Source of the DNA: Styela clava
Taxonomy: Eukaryota > Chordata > Ascidiacea > Stolidobranchia > Styelidae
Reading direction: 5' to 3'
Length of the DNA: 64,000 nucleotides
Assembly: GCF_964204865.1 (NCBI RefSeq)
Contig: NC_135258.1
Coordinates: forward strand, 10,407,001-10,471,000
A model generated the notes under the pieces. It was not told the origin of the DNA, made no database searches, and saw only the letters and a program-made list of their open reading frames with translations. The position numbers were made by a program, and so were the translations under genes. Of this stretch, positions 9,783 to 21,850 are shown piece after piece; within the stretch, counting starts at the first letter, position 1; each line of letters starts with the position of its first letter.

Positions 9783-12312
9783 CTAGGAAATAAAACAGAA
9801 ATCATGGAGCTATTTTATATTTGAGCTATTGATATTTATATCTTGTGGAGTCCGATGGTATTTTGCAGGTTGTTGCTAAAATAGCACTCGACCAAGAAGA
9901 ATTTATAAAATAAAAGCCCAAAGACAACAACACTAGAAGTTCTTATGTGTATTTAATTTGAACGTTATGCGAGAGAGAGAGAAAGTTCGTTTGTTTTGTC
10001 CAACAGAAAACCTATTCATAACAAAAACACAATTAATAGAAAGCAAAATAGTTCTCGATACAGACTGGGTGGCAACGATCCGACCATGCGGGCATCGGAG
10101 TTAGTTACCACCCAATATTAATAAACATGAATAAAAATGCTTCAGATATGTTTTAACAAATTTTAGGTGTGTCCAAAAACAACATTAAATTTCCATGGAA
10201 AGAAAAACAAACAAACAAATTAGTTACATATACGCAATGGGCAATCACACATATATAAGTGTTGAAAGCAAAATAACATGCGAGACAAATTACACACTTG
10301 ATCAATGTCAACTGAATTTGACATGAATATCTCATGCATTTTTTGGTAAAAGAAGAATCGATTGTGTGGAATCGGCTACTACAAGATGAGGAGTACATAA
10401 CAACATGATTGCCCGGCTGTCAGATGAATAGGCTTATTTGAATAAACGATTATTAATGACCTTATCTCCAAAAATAAATTTTCATATTTCATCTACGCGC
10501 ATACTCATGTGTTATGTTTATATAATTCCTGCCCGAAGAGACAGCGTAGTTCAAGATATGTACAGATATAATATTTTATTGCAGTCGATGATCTAAACTC
10601 ATGAAAATGGGCTTCATCTCATTTTAGACATTTGGAAATGCAATGCCTGAAATCTTGCTTATAGTCAGATTGAAATTTCAAAACTTCCAGGCAAAAATGA
10701 AACTACTTACTTTGATTTGCACATTGTCAGCGAGGTTGAACACCTAACAGATAAAACAAAGAGTACTATCCACCGAAAACAGCCGCACGCCATTCCTTTT
10801 ATGAAACGAACTTGTTTGCAAACAAAATGCTAATACCATGGATTGCTTAACTAATTCCAGAAGTAGCTGCATTAATATTGATCGCCTCGGGTGATCTAAC
10901 ATAGTGAAAAACACTTGAAAAATGACAAAAATCCAGTCAAAATTAGTATTGGTAATATTTCCTTTTTATTTTATTTTTATAAATTGCATTGGCCATGAAG
11001 AGAGAGATTTATTTCCCCAACACAATGTTACATGAAAACAAAAGACATTATCTCAGATTCTTATAGTAATACAATGCAGTGAATAATTTGAACATTGAAT
11101 TGTGTTGGTCAGTATGCAATACGTCCAAGGCTCCTGATCATTTTGTGTACACTGTAATCAAGGTTTCATAATGGATTGTGAAAATATTAAATTATGAAAA
11201 GAAAATATAAAGACAGAAAATGAGTCAGCAAATACTTTAATACTTTTCTGATAATTTAATTTGTTTGATATCATTCGTCGAAAAATCCATGGGTAATTTT
11301 AAACCAGTAAGGATCATTCAAGTTTCCTCCAAGCAACTGCATTAATTTTTAGCTACCGTATTCAAGTTACTGGTTGCCGTACTACGTCAGCGCACCGAAT
11401 TAGCTGTCAATTTTTGCTCAGACGCACTGCGTTTTTCGAGATTTGTTAATGTCACTGTATTTCAGTTTACACATTCTTACAGATCTAACGCAAGTTAAAA
11501 CACATTGCATCGCTGCATTGATGTGAATGGGGCTTAGCAATTACTCTGAAACACTGAAACTAAAAATGAATGCTGTCGCACCACAGCAAACTTTCTACGT
11601 TCAGACGTTCATGCTCGAGTGAGCCTACAATGTAAACATCAGATGCCGTAGCAACGTGAAGCCGTTGCACAATGCAGACATGTTTATCTTTCTGCCGTCT
11701 TCGTCAATCTCTGATCGATGATTGTGTACCGTATCCTATGGGTCTTTGCGGTAGTTTGTAATACTGATTAGGTTCTTTGGAAACATAGACTAGACCTGGG
11801 ATATATTTCTTTTTAGGCACGTTTTGTCATTTGAGGAGGGCGGAACACTCTGTCACTACTGCACTACTGTCAGTCAGTCTGTTCAATGAGGGCAGAATGT
11901 TGCAATGCTCATGATTTACTTGAGGTCTTTTTACTGTTTTAATATTTTTGTTCAAAATAATGCTGTATGACCATTTACCAATCTAGTTATTCGAAAATTT
12001 GTAGAATTCGCAGCTGTAATAGAATTAGCTTCCGCCATACAAAAACTGTAGCGTTACGGTACGTACCGTAGCCTATAATGGTATTACAAATTGAGTAACC
12101 TGTCAGCTACAAATATTTCTTGATTCACATAAGTAACCCACTATTGTATTGGATACACGAAACAAACTAAAACATCAAAATTCACCAAACAAAAAGTAGA
12201 CGAGTCTATTTATTATTCAATTTTGATTAAAAAAAAACTTGCTTTCATTTGAATTGTTGTTGAATTGAAGATTTTCTAATCATATCTGATATTAGATTGT
12301 TAAACTTGCAAG
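9783..12312. other. Region upstream of the mannanase and LRRC27 genes, no gene supported
   Basis: The two genes are divergent, so this space should hold both promoters and the missing first exon(s) of the mannanase. A 33-bp minus-strand segment at 10711-10743 has an AG acceptor, a GTAAGT donor and a phase that would join the first known mannanase exon, but its peptide does not resemble the family, so it is not called. A GA-rich run lies at about 9970-9982. No TATA box or repeat family was recognised. Confidence 0.4.
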
Positions 12313-15300
12313 ATGAAAGAAGTAGAGGAAATATCACAGGCAGAAAAAGCGCAACTTAAAAAAGAAGAAGAAATTTTAAAAATTATTCGAAATCATAATG
12401 CTTCAAATTCATTTCTGGACCTTGCAGCACGCTCAATGATGTTTGTCCCGGAGGAATTGTATATGCTTCCCAACATACAGGTAGGTGTGCAAGTCGGAAA
12501 GTTCTAATAATTTACCGTAGGTCTCTTCTCAAAGTTTTATCATGAGGTGTCTCATACAGTTTCGGAGGTTAGTAAACATATAAGATGCCATTGTCGATTC
12601 TTACGTCTCCTTACTGCAGTACTGCCTTATACTGTTTTATGCAGATTTCGTATAAAGTAAAAAATCCTGCGTGTGATTTTGTACATTGAAAATTAATCAC
12701 ACTGCCAGATTAGTGTGCACTATGTATTTCTGCTCTTAATTATAAATTCAGGTTGAAAAACAAATGATGTTTTGTTCAAAAATCAAATTATGTACGTGAC
12801 ATATTGTTTTCATATGACTTAATCCTTATGCATTTGTGGAGGTATGTGTGAATAAGCAAAGATGTCGTAGCAAGAACACAGTAAAATATTAAATGTATAA
12901 TTCAGTTACCTTACTTCCTCGTTGAGGAATTCTGACATTGGACTTTTGGTTTCTCCAATTTTTTATAATAAACCGTTTTGTTCTTTTACAGCAACTTTAT
13001 TTGGAAAGTAATCTGCTAGAAGAACTACCAGATGACTTCTTTGAAAGTTTACCTAGATTAACATGGCTCGATTTACGAGATAATAAACTGGCAGATTTAC
13101 CATCAAGTATTGGAAACCATCGGTGAGGAAATTTTGCATCTTTTTACTTTTCTGCAAAATCATTGTGATATCAAATCTTGTGATGATATTTGTAATCTTT
13201 AATTGTAGAAATTGGTGAGAGGAACTTTGAAAAAGATCAGGTTACAGACTCCAAATCTCAATGGAAACCATGCTGCCTACCTATAAATTCTATTGAGCAG
13301 GGCATTCGGAATGTTCAGTATCATATAAATTTTTATCTATAGAATTGAGTTAATGTCCCTATAAATTTTTATTTTTAGGAACCTTAAAAACGTTCTGCTT
13401 GAAAGAAATCAAATTACACATCTACCACTTGAACTTGGAAATGTACAAACGATCACAGGTAATTATTTTTAATGTATTTGCTTCTATACTAGGGTAGGGT
13501 ATGCATAGTCATTCATCACTAATTTGGTAAGGGTATTAATAAGGTCAATCCAAGTTTCATTTTGAGTAGCGAGTCTCAATTGTTTATAATGCTCAAAAGT
13601 GGACTGGAAACCCCGAACGAATCCTACAATTCATTAGAGAATTCATATCCCTATAATTTAAGACTGTTGAATTCTGTCTTCTAATTAATTTGCCTGGAGG
13701 CGACCCATCCCCTCATGAAATTTTTGATAGAATGGCTCAATTTTATAAAAAAAACTTTGATGAAATCTTGCGGCCGAAGGATATTAAAAGTAATAAAGTA
13801 GTAAAAAAAGCAATAGCCTTTTACGCTATGTTATAAACAGTACTTGAAATAGATTTTACCCCTTTTTCGTACATCCTACTTTCGTATTCCAAATATTCAA
13901 GTTATTAATCATCTTATTTTTAGGTCTTTCTCTTTGTGGAAATCCTCTGATATTGCCTCCACCTGAAATTGTAGAACAAGGTGTACAAGTTATATTGTCC
14001 TTTCTGCTTGAGGAATTGAATAATGTTGGAAATATGGAGGGTAAAGTGAATCATAATTTTACGATTTTTTTATGACTTTGAATCTGAACCAAAGGTTTCC
14101 AGTATTTGATTTCTTTAGTTATCATTTAATAATTGCATTTTTCTTTATATCAGAATTACCGACTAAATTAGCTTTTGCTAAAATATCTCCTATATAGATC
14201 ATCATATTGTCTTGTGGTGGTAACTTTTTAGTGCATTTTACAAAGCTAACGTCCTTTTTTACCAAACATAACCAGAGTTATAATTTTGCAAGTCTTGGTT
14301 CGAAAGCATATTTCTAGTAGCACATTTCTAGTACCAAAATTCAGCATTATGTTCAATACAGATATGGATGAAGAAAATGAATGGGATTATGAAAATGATA
14401 ATGATTACTATCCAGAAGATGGCAATGAAAAGATTAATATTAATTCGCCATACATGGAAGAAAAACGAAGAGAGGTAATTGGGTATAACTAAAAATTTAA
14501 GAATGACACTCAGACTCTCAGTTCTCAGTACAGTATTTTTGTGAAGAATTTAGATATGACGCTTTGAAGTGCAAGAAATTGCTATAGGTTATTCGTATAG
14601 CATTTTGTTTTGAAGACAATTTCCTACACAACATCAAAACAGCTTCAAATAATGGTACAGTTGCTCAAATTGCTTCTTTCTATTGTTATGTAACGATGTT
14701 GGTCATTGTATCAATACAAATCCTTTATCAGAAGTAACTTGATCAACTGTTGTGGTAATTAGTGATGGTTCGAATTAAAGAATTGTTTCTGTAGTATCAG
14801 CACTCCGGCATAATAGTCTTTTGTAGTGATATAATGTTTACTATGTGTCTGTTATTGTGTTGATATATACACAATAGACAAATTTAAATTTTATAGTATA
14901 CACCAGGGCTGTGTAACCTGCGGCCTACCGGCCAAATGCGGTCCACAAGGAAAAAATGTGTGGCCCATGGAAAAGTGCCAATTTTGAATGATATGTGGCT
15001 TGCAAGACGAGTTTTTGATTAGGTTTGGTTTGCGTTGCAAAGCCTATACCTATTTTTGTGCCTGCAACTATTAGAAAGCCTATGTTAAATGAAGTTGCGG
15101 CCCACAGTTTCACTCGGTTATTTGTATCTGGCCCTTCTGTATTAAAGGTTGCACATCCCTGTTATTCACCATAATTACAAAAAATGCATACTTGATATTT
15201 AACTCTTATTCGAAACAGAAAATATTTCCCTTGATATCAATCAACACTACTCTACATCAGTTAATTCACTTCTTTTATGTCAAGTGGATCAAGATCCACT

Positions 15301-18300
15301 TGAAACACTTTGCCAAAGTCAAGTACTAACATATTATACTTTGTGTATTCAGCATGAAGCGATGCTTCAAGGTCCGACACTAGTACCAGCAATGTTTCAT
15401 CGACCAAATTCAAGGAACAAGCACACTCGAACTCCGTGGAGAGATAAGAGATTTGATAACTCATTGTAAGAATGAAATTTTATCCAGCCCTAAATATGTT
15501 CTGTGATAAATTCAATATTTATGCAACATTTTATTTGATTCTTTCTCTGGTTGAACAATTCTCTTTTAATCTGTTTTTGTTTCAAATACTAATTTCTGTT
15601 CTGTAAAATATAATTTCCTAACCCGTTGACAACGTCTAATAGAATCTTTGTTCTATATTCACAGGGGTGGCAGTGTTAGAGTGAACAACATCAGTCTTGT
15701 CAATGGTTCCAGCTCATCTCCAAAAACGGATAAAATGGAATATCAAAATAAACTAGCATTGTCCCAACAAAGAAAAAAGTGAGTCATTCATTATTTATAG
15801 AATTGCCAAAATTTTTTTAGAAATACAAATCTTCACCTTTTTTAATAATGTTCAGTTTTTATTGCCCAGAAAGTGGATCGATCCTCCATACCCGTGCATT
15901 CTTAGTGACAGGAATGTATTAACTTGTATATTAATATTATTCAGAAATAGCATGGTACTTGATGAATGGAGACAAGAAGCCAAAAAATTGCAAACTATAT
16001 TGCTACCAAGATCTAGAACGGGTATGTTTAGTTTCCTATTGTTTATTTTTTTGATTATGCATTGACAAATTTAGTAGAATATAGAGCGATTTCTACCACT
16101 TCACCGGTTACGGCTTCCTCCACTAACAACCTAACATAAAATAAATACCTACCGGTACCCGGTAGTTAATTATTTCCATACCTGACATGAAATGATTACT
16201 AGACGAGATGCCATGGTTCCCTGTATGATTAAGCAATCATATTGTTTTGTCAGCATATGGTTTCCCCTGATATAAATATGAAGACCTAACTTGATATCCT
16301 ATCCTACACATGTTCATGTGATTCGCGATAAGTTATTGCTTATCATAAAATAACAAAAACATATATTTCTTAAATAATATTGGAACATTACCACTAAAAA
16401 GCTTTCCAATGTGTACTTTAAATGGTGGTATTATTGATATCATATATCGTGTGATTAAAATGGTTCATTATAGTTAAATTTATATACGAGTGACTCTTGT
16501 TCTTCAGAAATCAGTCATGCTGTTCCACCTTATGGAATTGACACCCCTCCAATGGAAGCTAGACCTGTTACTGAGGAAGAACGAAGAATCCATTTTGATG
16601 CTGTAGAAGAAAAAGTTGACAGAGTTGAACCAAAAAATGCAAAACCAAAGTAAGAAGAGAAATTTCCATAAATATTATTTCTTTTAACAATTTCATAGTG
16701 AGTGAGGTCTGTGAAGTCGCAGACCGTAGGAAGGTGTAGTAATGAAGCATAATTCGAGCCGAATTATGTGTTTCGTCAATGAGTGAATAGAGTGGTTTTG
16801 TGAGTGAAGTTTTATCTTGACCTAACTATAAATAGTATTAGAAGAAGGAAGAAGGAAAAGCAGAGCAACACCTGAAAAAACAGAAAATGATAATTTATCC
16901 ATTATTAAGTTTTTATATCTATATCTGATCTAATGTGTAATTTGAGATTACATTTTCATACATTCTTATATTTTGATTTGAGCAAGATCAAGCAAAGTTT
17001 CCAAGCAAAAACTAATGAAAGAGATAGCTGAAAACGAAGTTGACAATGAAATAAAAATGATAACAAAGATGACGCATAATATACTCGAAATCAACAATTC
17101 CACTGAAAAGAAAAATGAGGAAACAAATAAATCAGAAGTGCAGTTAGGGCAGCAAGTTTTCACCAGCAAGAAAAATGTTTATGTGAAGCCATCCATCAAA
17201 CAAAATCAGTTCGTATTTTGGCTTACTATGATTTCATTGATTTATTGAGAAAAGTACAGTGGTTTGTCTAGTGCTTAGTGTACAGTTGATGTTGGGTTCA
17301 CAGACAGGAGATCTTAGGTTTTAGTTGTCACTTCATGCCTACCACCTTAGCCTGAGTGTTTACTATTGGGTAGCTTCTGTCACACGAAACTGTCATTCTC
17401 ATTTCATTAGATCTCTTCTTAGTGTTTTTAAAAGCAAAAGAAAACATTTGTATAGTTTTTGTCAGGTATGAGTATCATTGGGCATTTCCAGAATTTTAAA
17501 CATATATGTTAAATTTTACTCAGAACATGACAATAAACTTATCTGATCTGAAAGCTCTACTCTTAATCTGGCTGCTAGTTGGAGTGGAGACAACATTTAC
17601 ATTGGTCATTATCCTATATTGAGAAGGAAAGTAAAACATGAATGTTTCACTAGTTTGTCAAATAGATTTAGGTTAAATGTGACAAGTGGCATATGAAATA
17701 AGGGTACTCCTGAAGTATGCGCACCAAGATATCGCACAACCTGAACCCTAACCTGGTACACAACCTGAGTTCAGGTTGTGCGCCATCTTGGTGTGCATAC
17801 TCCAGGAAGTCCAAAATAAGTGCTCAAAAAACAAAATGTTGACAAAATTAAGTTTTTAATCATACTCATAGGGAGGAAATCTAGAGAAAAAAAACACAAT
17901 TTCAGTAAACAAGAACAAATTTTTCAGATAAAAGAATTGATTAATTTTTCCATGTTAGTGTCACATTTTATCATGTAACTCTTTTGATAATAATTTGTTA
18001 CACAAAGGGAACGAATGGACAGCGAAGTTCAGGCAAGAATACGACAACATACATCACAACTTCGAACCAGAAATCAAAAGAATGATAATATATTGAAACC
18101 GGTTAGTTTATGTGGCTGATGGTTTTTTGATGATCTTGATACTAATATGGTTTTTGCTTGATTTGGGTGCATTTGTAGCTGTTAATGATTTTATTGTTTC
18201 AATTATATTTGATGTATGTTTAGCTATAAAAATGTCTTCACACATCCAACTTGACCATATTTATGTAAAATGTAAGAATCCTACTCAAATATTCCAATAT

Positions 18301-19102
18301 CCTCCTCTATCTGAAACGGCTCATTCTAAAAACTGTTATTTACCGGTTTACAATTGTATGAGCCACTACAAGGAGTACAGCAATTTCCTCACTCATAATC
18401 CCATTTTTCCGGAAATCCAGGTTGAGTAATCAGTGATGTAATGACGACGGCATTGCTAGCACCCAATATTCCATGCAACGAGTTTAGTTTTAATGGAAGG
18501 TTACCCCACTTTTCAAGAAACAACTGTTTGTTTGGCGGTTTGTTGCGGCGTGAAAAGCATTAGGAATACGCTCGCCATCACATATCTGGTTACCCTGTGT
18601 GGGATCCGCAGGTTCCAATTGTATGCAAGGGTATTGCTGGACTCCTCGCTGTCGTAAGGTAATTCACGTTACCACTGTTCGATTACGGCTTCCTCCACCA
18701 TCAAGTTCATGTATCTGGCCCTATAATCCCATACCGACATGGACTGGTAACCAGACGAGAGATGTCATATGATTAAGCCACTCATCAGAGTTCATGTATC
18801 TGGCCCTATAATCCCATACCGACATGGACTGGTAACCAGACGAGAGGTGTCATATGATTAAGCCACTCATCGGTTTTCCTCTCTTCGGGGTAAATATGTA
18901 AATCCTATCCAATTCCGAGACTATAAATTATAAACAATTCATAATTCAGATTATATATTTATCCTGTACCCAGGGCCGAGAACTACAACGGGAACTCTTA
19001 GAGGAAAAGATGTCTCGCGATCAGCAATTAGAATATAGATTCCGTGCTTTCACTGGCGACTCTTCCTCATTTTCAAGTTCAAAGAAAACTTCATCTTTAT
19101 AG
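12313..19102 (+). CDS. LRRC27: Leucine-rich repeat protein, LRRC27-like (complete, 12 exons)
   Basis: Exons 12313-12480, 12992-13122, 13379-13458, 13924-14040, 14362-14474, 15353-15465, 15665-15778, 15945-16021, 16508-16649, 16987-17208, 18008-18101 and 18974-19102 join without a phase break: 1500 nt, 499 aa. An N-terminal charged segment is followed by about four leucine-rich repeats (LYLESNLLEELP, LTWLDLRDNKLADLP, NVLLERNQITHLPLELG, GLSLCGNPLILPP), then an acidic Asp/Glu/Asn stretch, then a basic helical part with VLDEWRQEAKKLQTILLPR. Vertebrate LRRC27 has the same order, including a comparable EWRERA...LLPPR segment, and is of similar length. The biochemical role of the family is little known. 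The sixth exon has a TACTAAC branch-point match 22 bp before its acceptor. Several introns contain transposons or repeats. Confidence 0.88.
14904..15161. mobile_element. Short hAT-type MITE in an LRRC27 intron
   Basis: Left end CAGGGCTGTGTAACCTGCGG, right end GGTTGCACATCCCTG. The flanking 8-mers GTATACAC and TTATTCAC agree at 6 of 8 bases, consistent with an ageing hAT target duplication. GTGGCCCA and GCGGCCCA pieces inside are typical of this hAT subgroup. There is no coding capacity. Confidence 0.7.
16081..16290 (+). repeat. Interspersed repeat R2, copy in an LRRC27 intron
   Basis: TTACGGCTTCCTCCACTAAC, CATACCTGACATG, TACTAGACGAGATGCCATG and GATTAAGCAATCAT occur in the same order as in the copy at 18.64-18.90 kb, which lies in the last intron of the same gene. 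Class unknown. Confidence 0.55.
17707..17807. mobile_element. Palindromic MITE (family P) in an LRRC27 intron
   Basis: One of the best-preserved copies. CTCCTGAAGTATGCGCACCA opens it and TTGGTGTGCATACTCCAGGA closes it; CACAACCTGAAC and GTTCAGGTTGTG pair inside. Almost the whole length can fold into one hairpin. Confidence 0.85.
18640..18900 (+). repeat. Interspersed repeat R2 with internal 85-bp tandem duplication
   Basis: An 85-bp unit (starting TTCATGTATCTGGCCCTATA) is present twice, at 18706 and 18791, nearly identical up to about 18873. The leading part, ATTGCTGGACTCCTCGCTGT then CGTAAGGTA, reappears in altered form at 35453-35485 next to the minisatellite. Confidence 0.65.
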
Positions 19103-19139
19103 GATTTAAATGGAAATAAGCAATTTATTAACTACTATC

Positions 19140-19145
19140 AATAAA
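19140..19145 (+). terminator. Polyadenylation signal of the LRRC27-like gene
   Basis: AATAAA 38 bp after the predicted stop codon. Confidence 0.5.
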
Positions 19146-19207
19146 TCGATTTGCACATTGAGATTACATGTAAACGTTTTGCTTGTAGTTTCTAGTAGTT
19201 TTTTGGG

Positions 19208-19316
19208 AGCTCCGGAAGTATGTGTACCAAGATGGCGCACAACCTGAACATAGTATATGTACCAGGGTCATAGGGGTCAGGCTGCGCCATTTTATTGCAC
19301 ATAAATCAGGAGCGCC
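19208..19316. mobile_element. Palindromic MITE (family P), diverged
   Basis: Left arm AGCTCCGGAAGTATGTGTAC then CAAGATGGCGCACAACCTGA; right arm CAGGCTGCGCCATTTTATTG then CACATAAATCAGGAGCGCC. The left arm is well kept, the right arm eroded. Confidence 0.75.
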
Positions 19317-19949
19317 GTTTTATGTTTGTTGTATGCGGTAATGATCCAATCCTTCTTGTTCAATGAATATAAGAAATATATTAGGATTTTAGTTTGTAAT
19401 GCTTCCTTCACTGTATCTGTTCGTTTACCTGTTTAAGATCGCTTTCTACTGTTTAAGTTGCTTGCCCATTTATTCATAATAAATGATAGATTTATTTTTG
19501 CAAAACTGTGTTTGTATTCTGATCAGGGCTGTGTACTCGAAAAAGTTCACAAACGACTCGCGACTACATCTTGAGAAAAATTTAGACTCCGGACTTTGCG
19601 TTTCAAAAGATTAAGACAATCAATCATTTCTTTTAACTCATAGAAAAACCTAACTTTGGCAACAAGACCTGTGACTATACAGACCTTCTTTAACAAACTG
19701 TTAGGAACGCAGTAGATTCAATGTTTTTTGGGTTTCTGTAGGAAATTTTGACTTTTATTATCACCATTGACGCACCAAAATTTTTGTGGGTAGCCTAAGT
19801 GAATATCATTTCCTCGGACTTTCGAAATATTTAATTGGGCGTCGACATCCTTACTGCGGAAAAATAATAATATGCATTTTTTACGTTTGAATTGCAAAAA
19901 TACCCGGAATAAATAGCGGGGGTTCCATGTCCTGAAAATAAACGCACAA

Positions 19950-20480
19950 CGCTTCGCTGAGCGTTCACACACAATACGAAACTTATTTCATCAATACCTC
20001 ATTAGGAAAAAAGAGTCGTATGTCACGACGTGCCCCACTGGCCTGGGAAACACTGTATTGAAGATCATGTTTGGTAGTCATTTCACAGTTCGAAATGAGT
20101 GCACAAACAAGGCCATGTTTGGTCCTGATATGACCTAGTGATTGTTTTGCATGAACTTAATCAATTTTTTGAAATTCTGTAAAGTCGTTTAGTGATAATA
20201 AAATTCTTTCGGAAATTCGCAGTTTTGAAAAATGACACAATTCGACGTGTATGAAATCATATATATATATATGAATGATATAACGGAAGTGTGCTAATCA
20301 AATTGGGAGTTTGAATTTTAGAGGAAGTCTCCATGTTTGTTTCGCACCGAACGTGGCTCTACCCCAGCAGAAATAAATATATCTCTGATTTGGTATAGAC
20401 TTTTCACATTTTACATCCTGGGTTTAGTGGCGGGGATGGAATTTTAAATCAAAGATCCATATAGGCAATACGATAAGGCC
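19950..20480 (+). repeat. Interspersed repeat R3, copy 1
   Basis: Shares CGCTGAGCGTTCACACACAA, CTCATTAGGAAAAAA, GGTCCTGATATGACCTAGTG, TTCTTTCGGAAATTCGCAGT and ATAACGGAAGTGTGC, in the same order, with the copy at 21.27-21.85 kb. Direct orientation, period about 1.3 kb. No frame or terminal repeat was recognised. Confidence 0.7.
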
Positions 20481-21269
20481 GTCTTAATGAATTTCAATAC
20501 TTCATAGTTGGCGATTATGCGTCGATCACATCAAAATTTTGCTTGCTGATTTCAGAATTTCATCAAATCAGGAAACAGCGATGTGAAAATCCCTTTACCC
20601 AGATATCCCTCCATCTTCAATGTTAGACCACGTTCAAAATTCTCGATTTTTTTTTATTACGTTTTTAGTGCGGAACTACAAACGTAATAATTTGTTTTCG
20701 ATGCAGTTTTATTAAAATAGTCTAGTATTGTTGTAATACACACATACACTACTCAAAAAGTACCAAAGTGGGAGGTAGCACATATAGTCAGCTATTGATC
20801 TATTAAAGATTGAATAACAAATATATATATATATAGTTGGGGAGAAATTGAGGGATGCAAAATAGGCGAAGTGAGAAATCGTAAAAGGTTGGGAACAACT
20901 GCCTTATTCGATACCAAATTCTATATTTAAACTGTTGAGTCAAGACAGTACGATTCCTATTCCGTGAAGTAATAAACTCTGATGAGTTAACGTTTGATTG
21001 AACATGAGCTAGAATCATACACTCGCATATATATTGTCTTGTGTAAACGAGAAAAAGCCAAATTCTCAAAAGTTTTCGTGTCACGTCACCAATATGTTGC
21101 AAATAGGGCCTGTCATTTCCGAATAGCTGATGATGTCAAAATCAAAACGAATATCTTTTGAATCGAATCAATTGTAAAATACTTTAAAGATATGTAAATA
21201 TATATATATCAAGTTTTTTTTGCAATAGACACCCAAATTGATGAAAAAATAGAATCGATGACTTGGACT

Positions 21270-21850
21270 GTTCGCTGAGCGTTCACACACAATACGAAAC
21301 ATATTCCATCCATAACTCATTAGGAAAAAAAGTCGTAGGTCAAGAGGGGTCCACCGGTCTTGGAAACACTGGATCAATGATCGTGTTTTAACAATCATTT
21401 CAAAGCGTCCGAAATCAGTGCACAACCGAGGCCATGTTCGGTCCTGATATGACCTAGTGATTGTTCTCTATGAACTTTGTTCAATCTTTTTGAATTTTTG
21501 TAAAGTCGTTTAGTAATCATAAATGTCTTTCGGAAATTCGCAGTTTTGAAAAATGATGCAATACGACGTGCACGCTTTCATACGTGAACAATATAACGGA
21601 AGTGTGCGTAGAAACTAGGGATTTAAAATTTTAGAGGAAGCCCTCATGACTGTTTGTTTCATAAGTACTATCAAAATGTAAAATTTCAACCATACAAACA
21701 CTCGATGCACTTTTTATAAAACGTTCTGGATATCTGCACTGAAAGTGCCTCTATGCAAGCATAAATCAATATATATATATCTGATATTATATAAACTTCT
21801 CACATTTTTACAACCCGGGTTCCGCGGCAAGGATGGAATCTTAAACCAAG
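21270..21850 (+). repeat. Interspersed repeat R3, copy 2
   Basis: Second copy of the repeat at 19.95 kb, about 50 bp longer because of extra sequence around 21650-21730. Together with the spacer this could be a diverged tandem duplication rather than two insertions. Confidence 0.7.

Noticed and set aside
10711-10743. 33-bp candidate 5' exon of the mannanase
   Set aside because: Borders and phase fit, but the peptide does not resemble the family and an exon this short arises easily by chance.
18112-18429. 105-codon open stretch in the last LRRC27 intron
   Set aside because: It begins in intron sequence just after a good donor, has a hydrophobic but non-protein-like composition, and matches no family.
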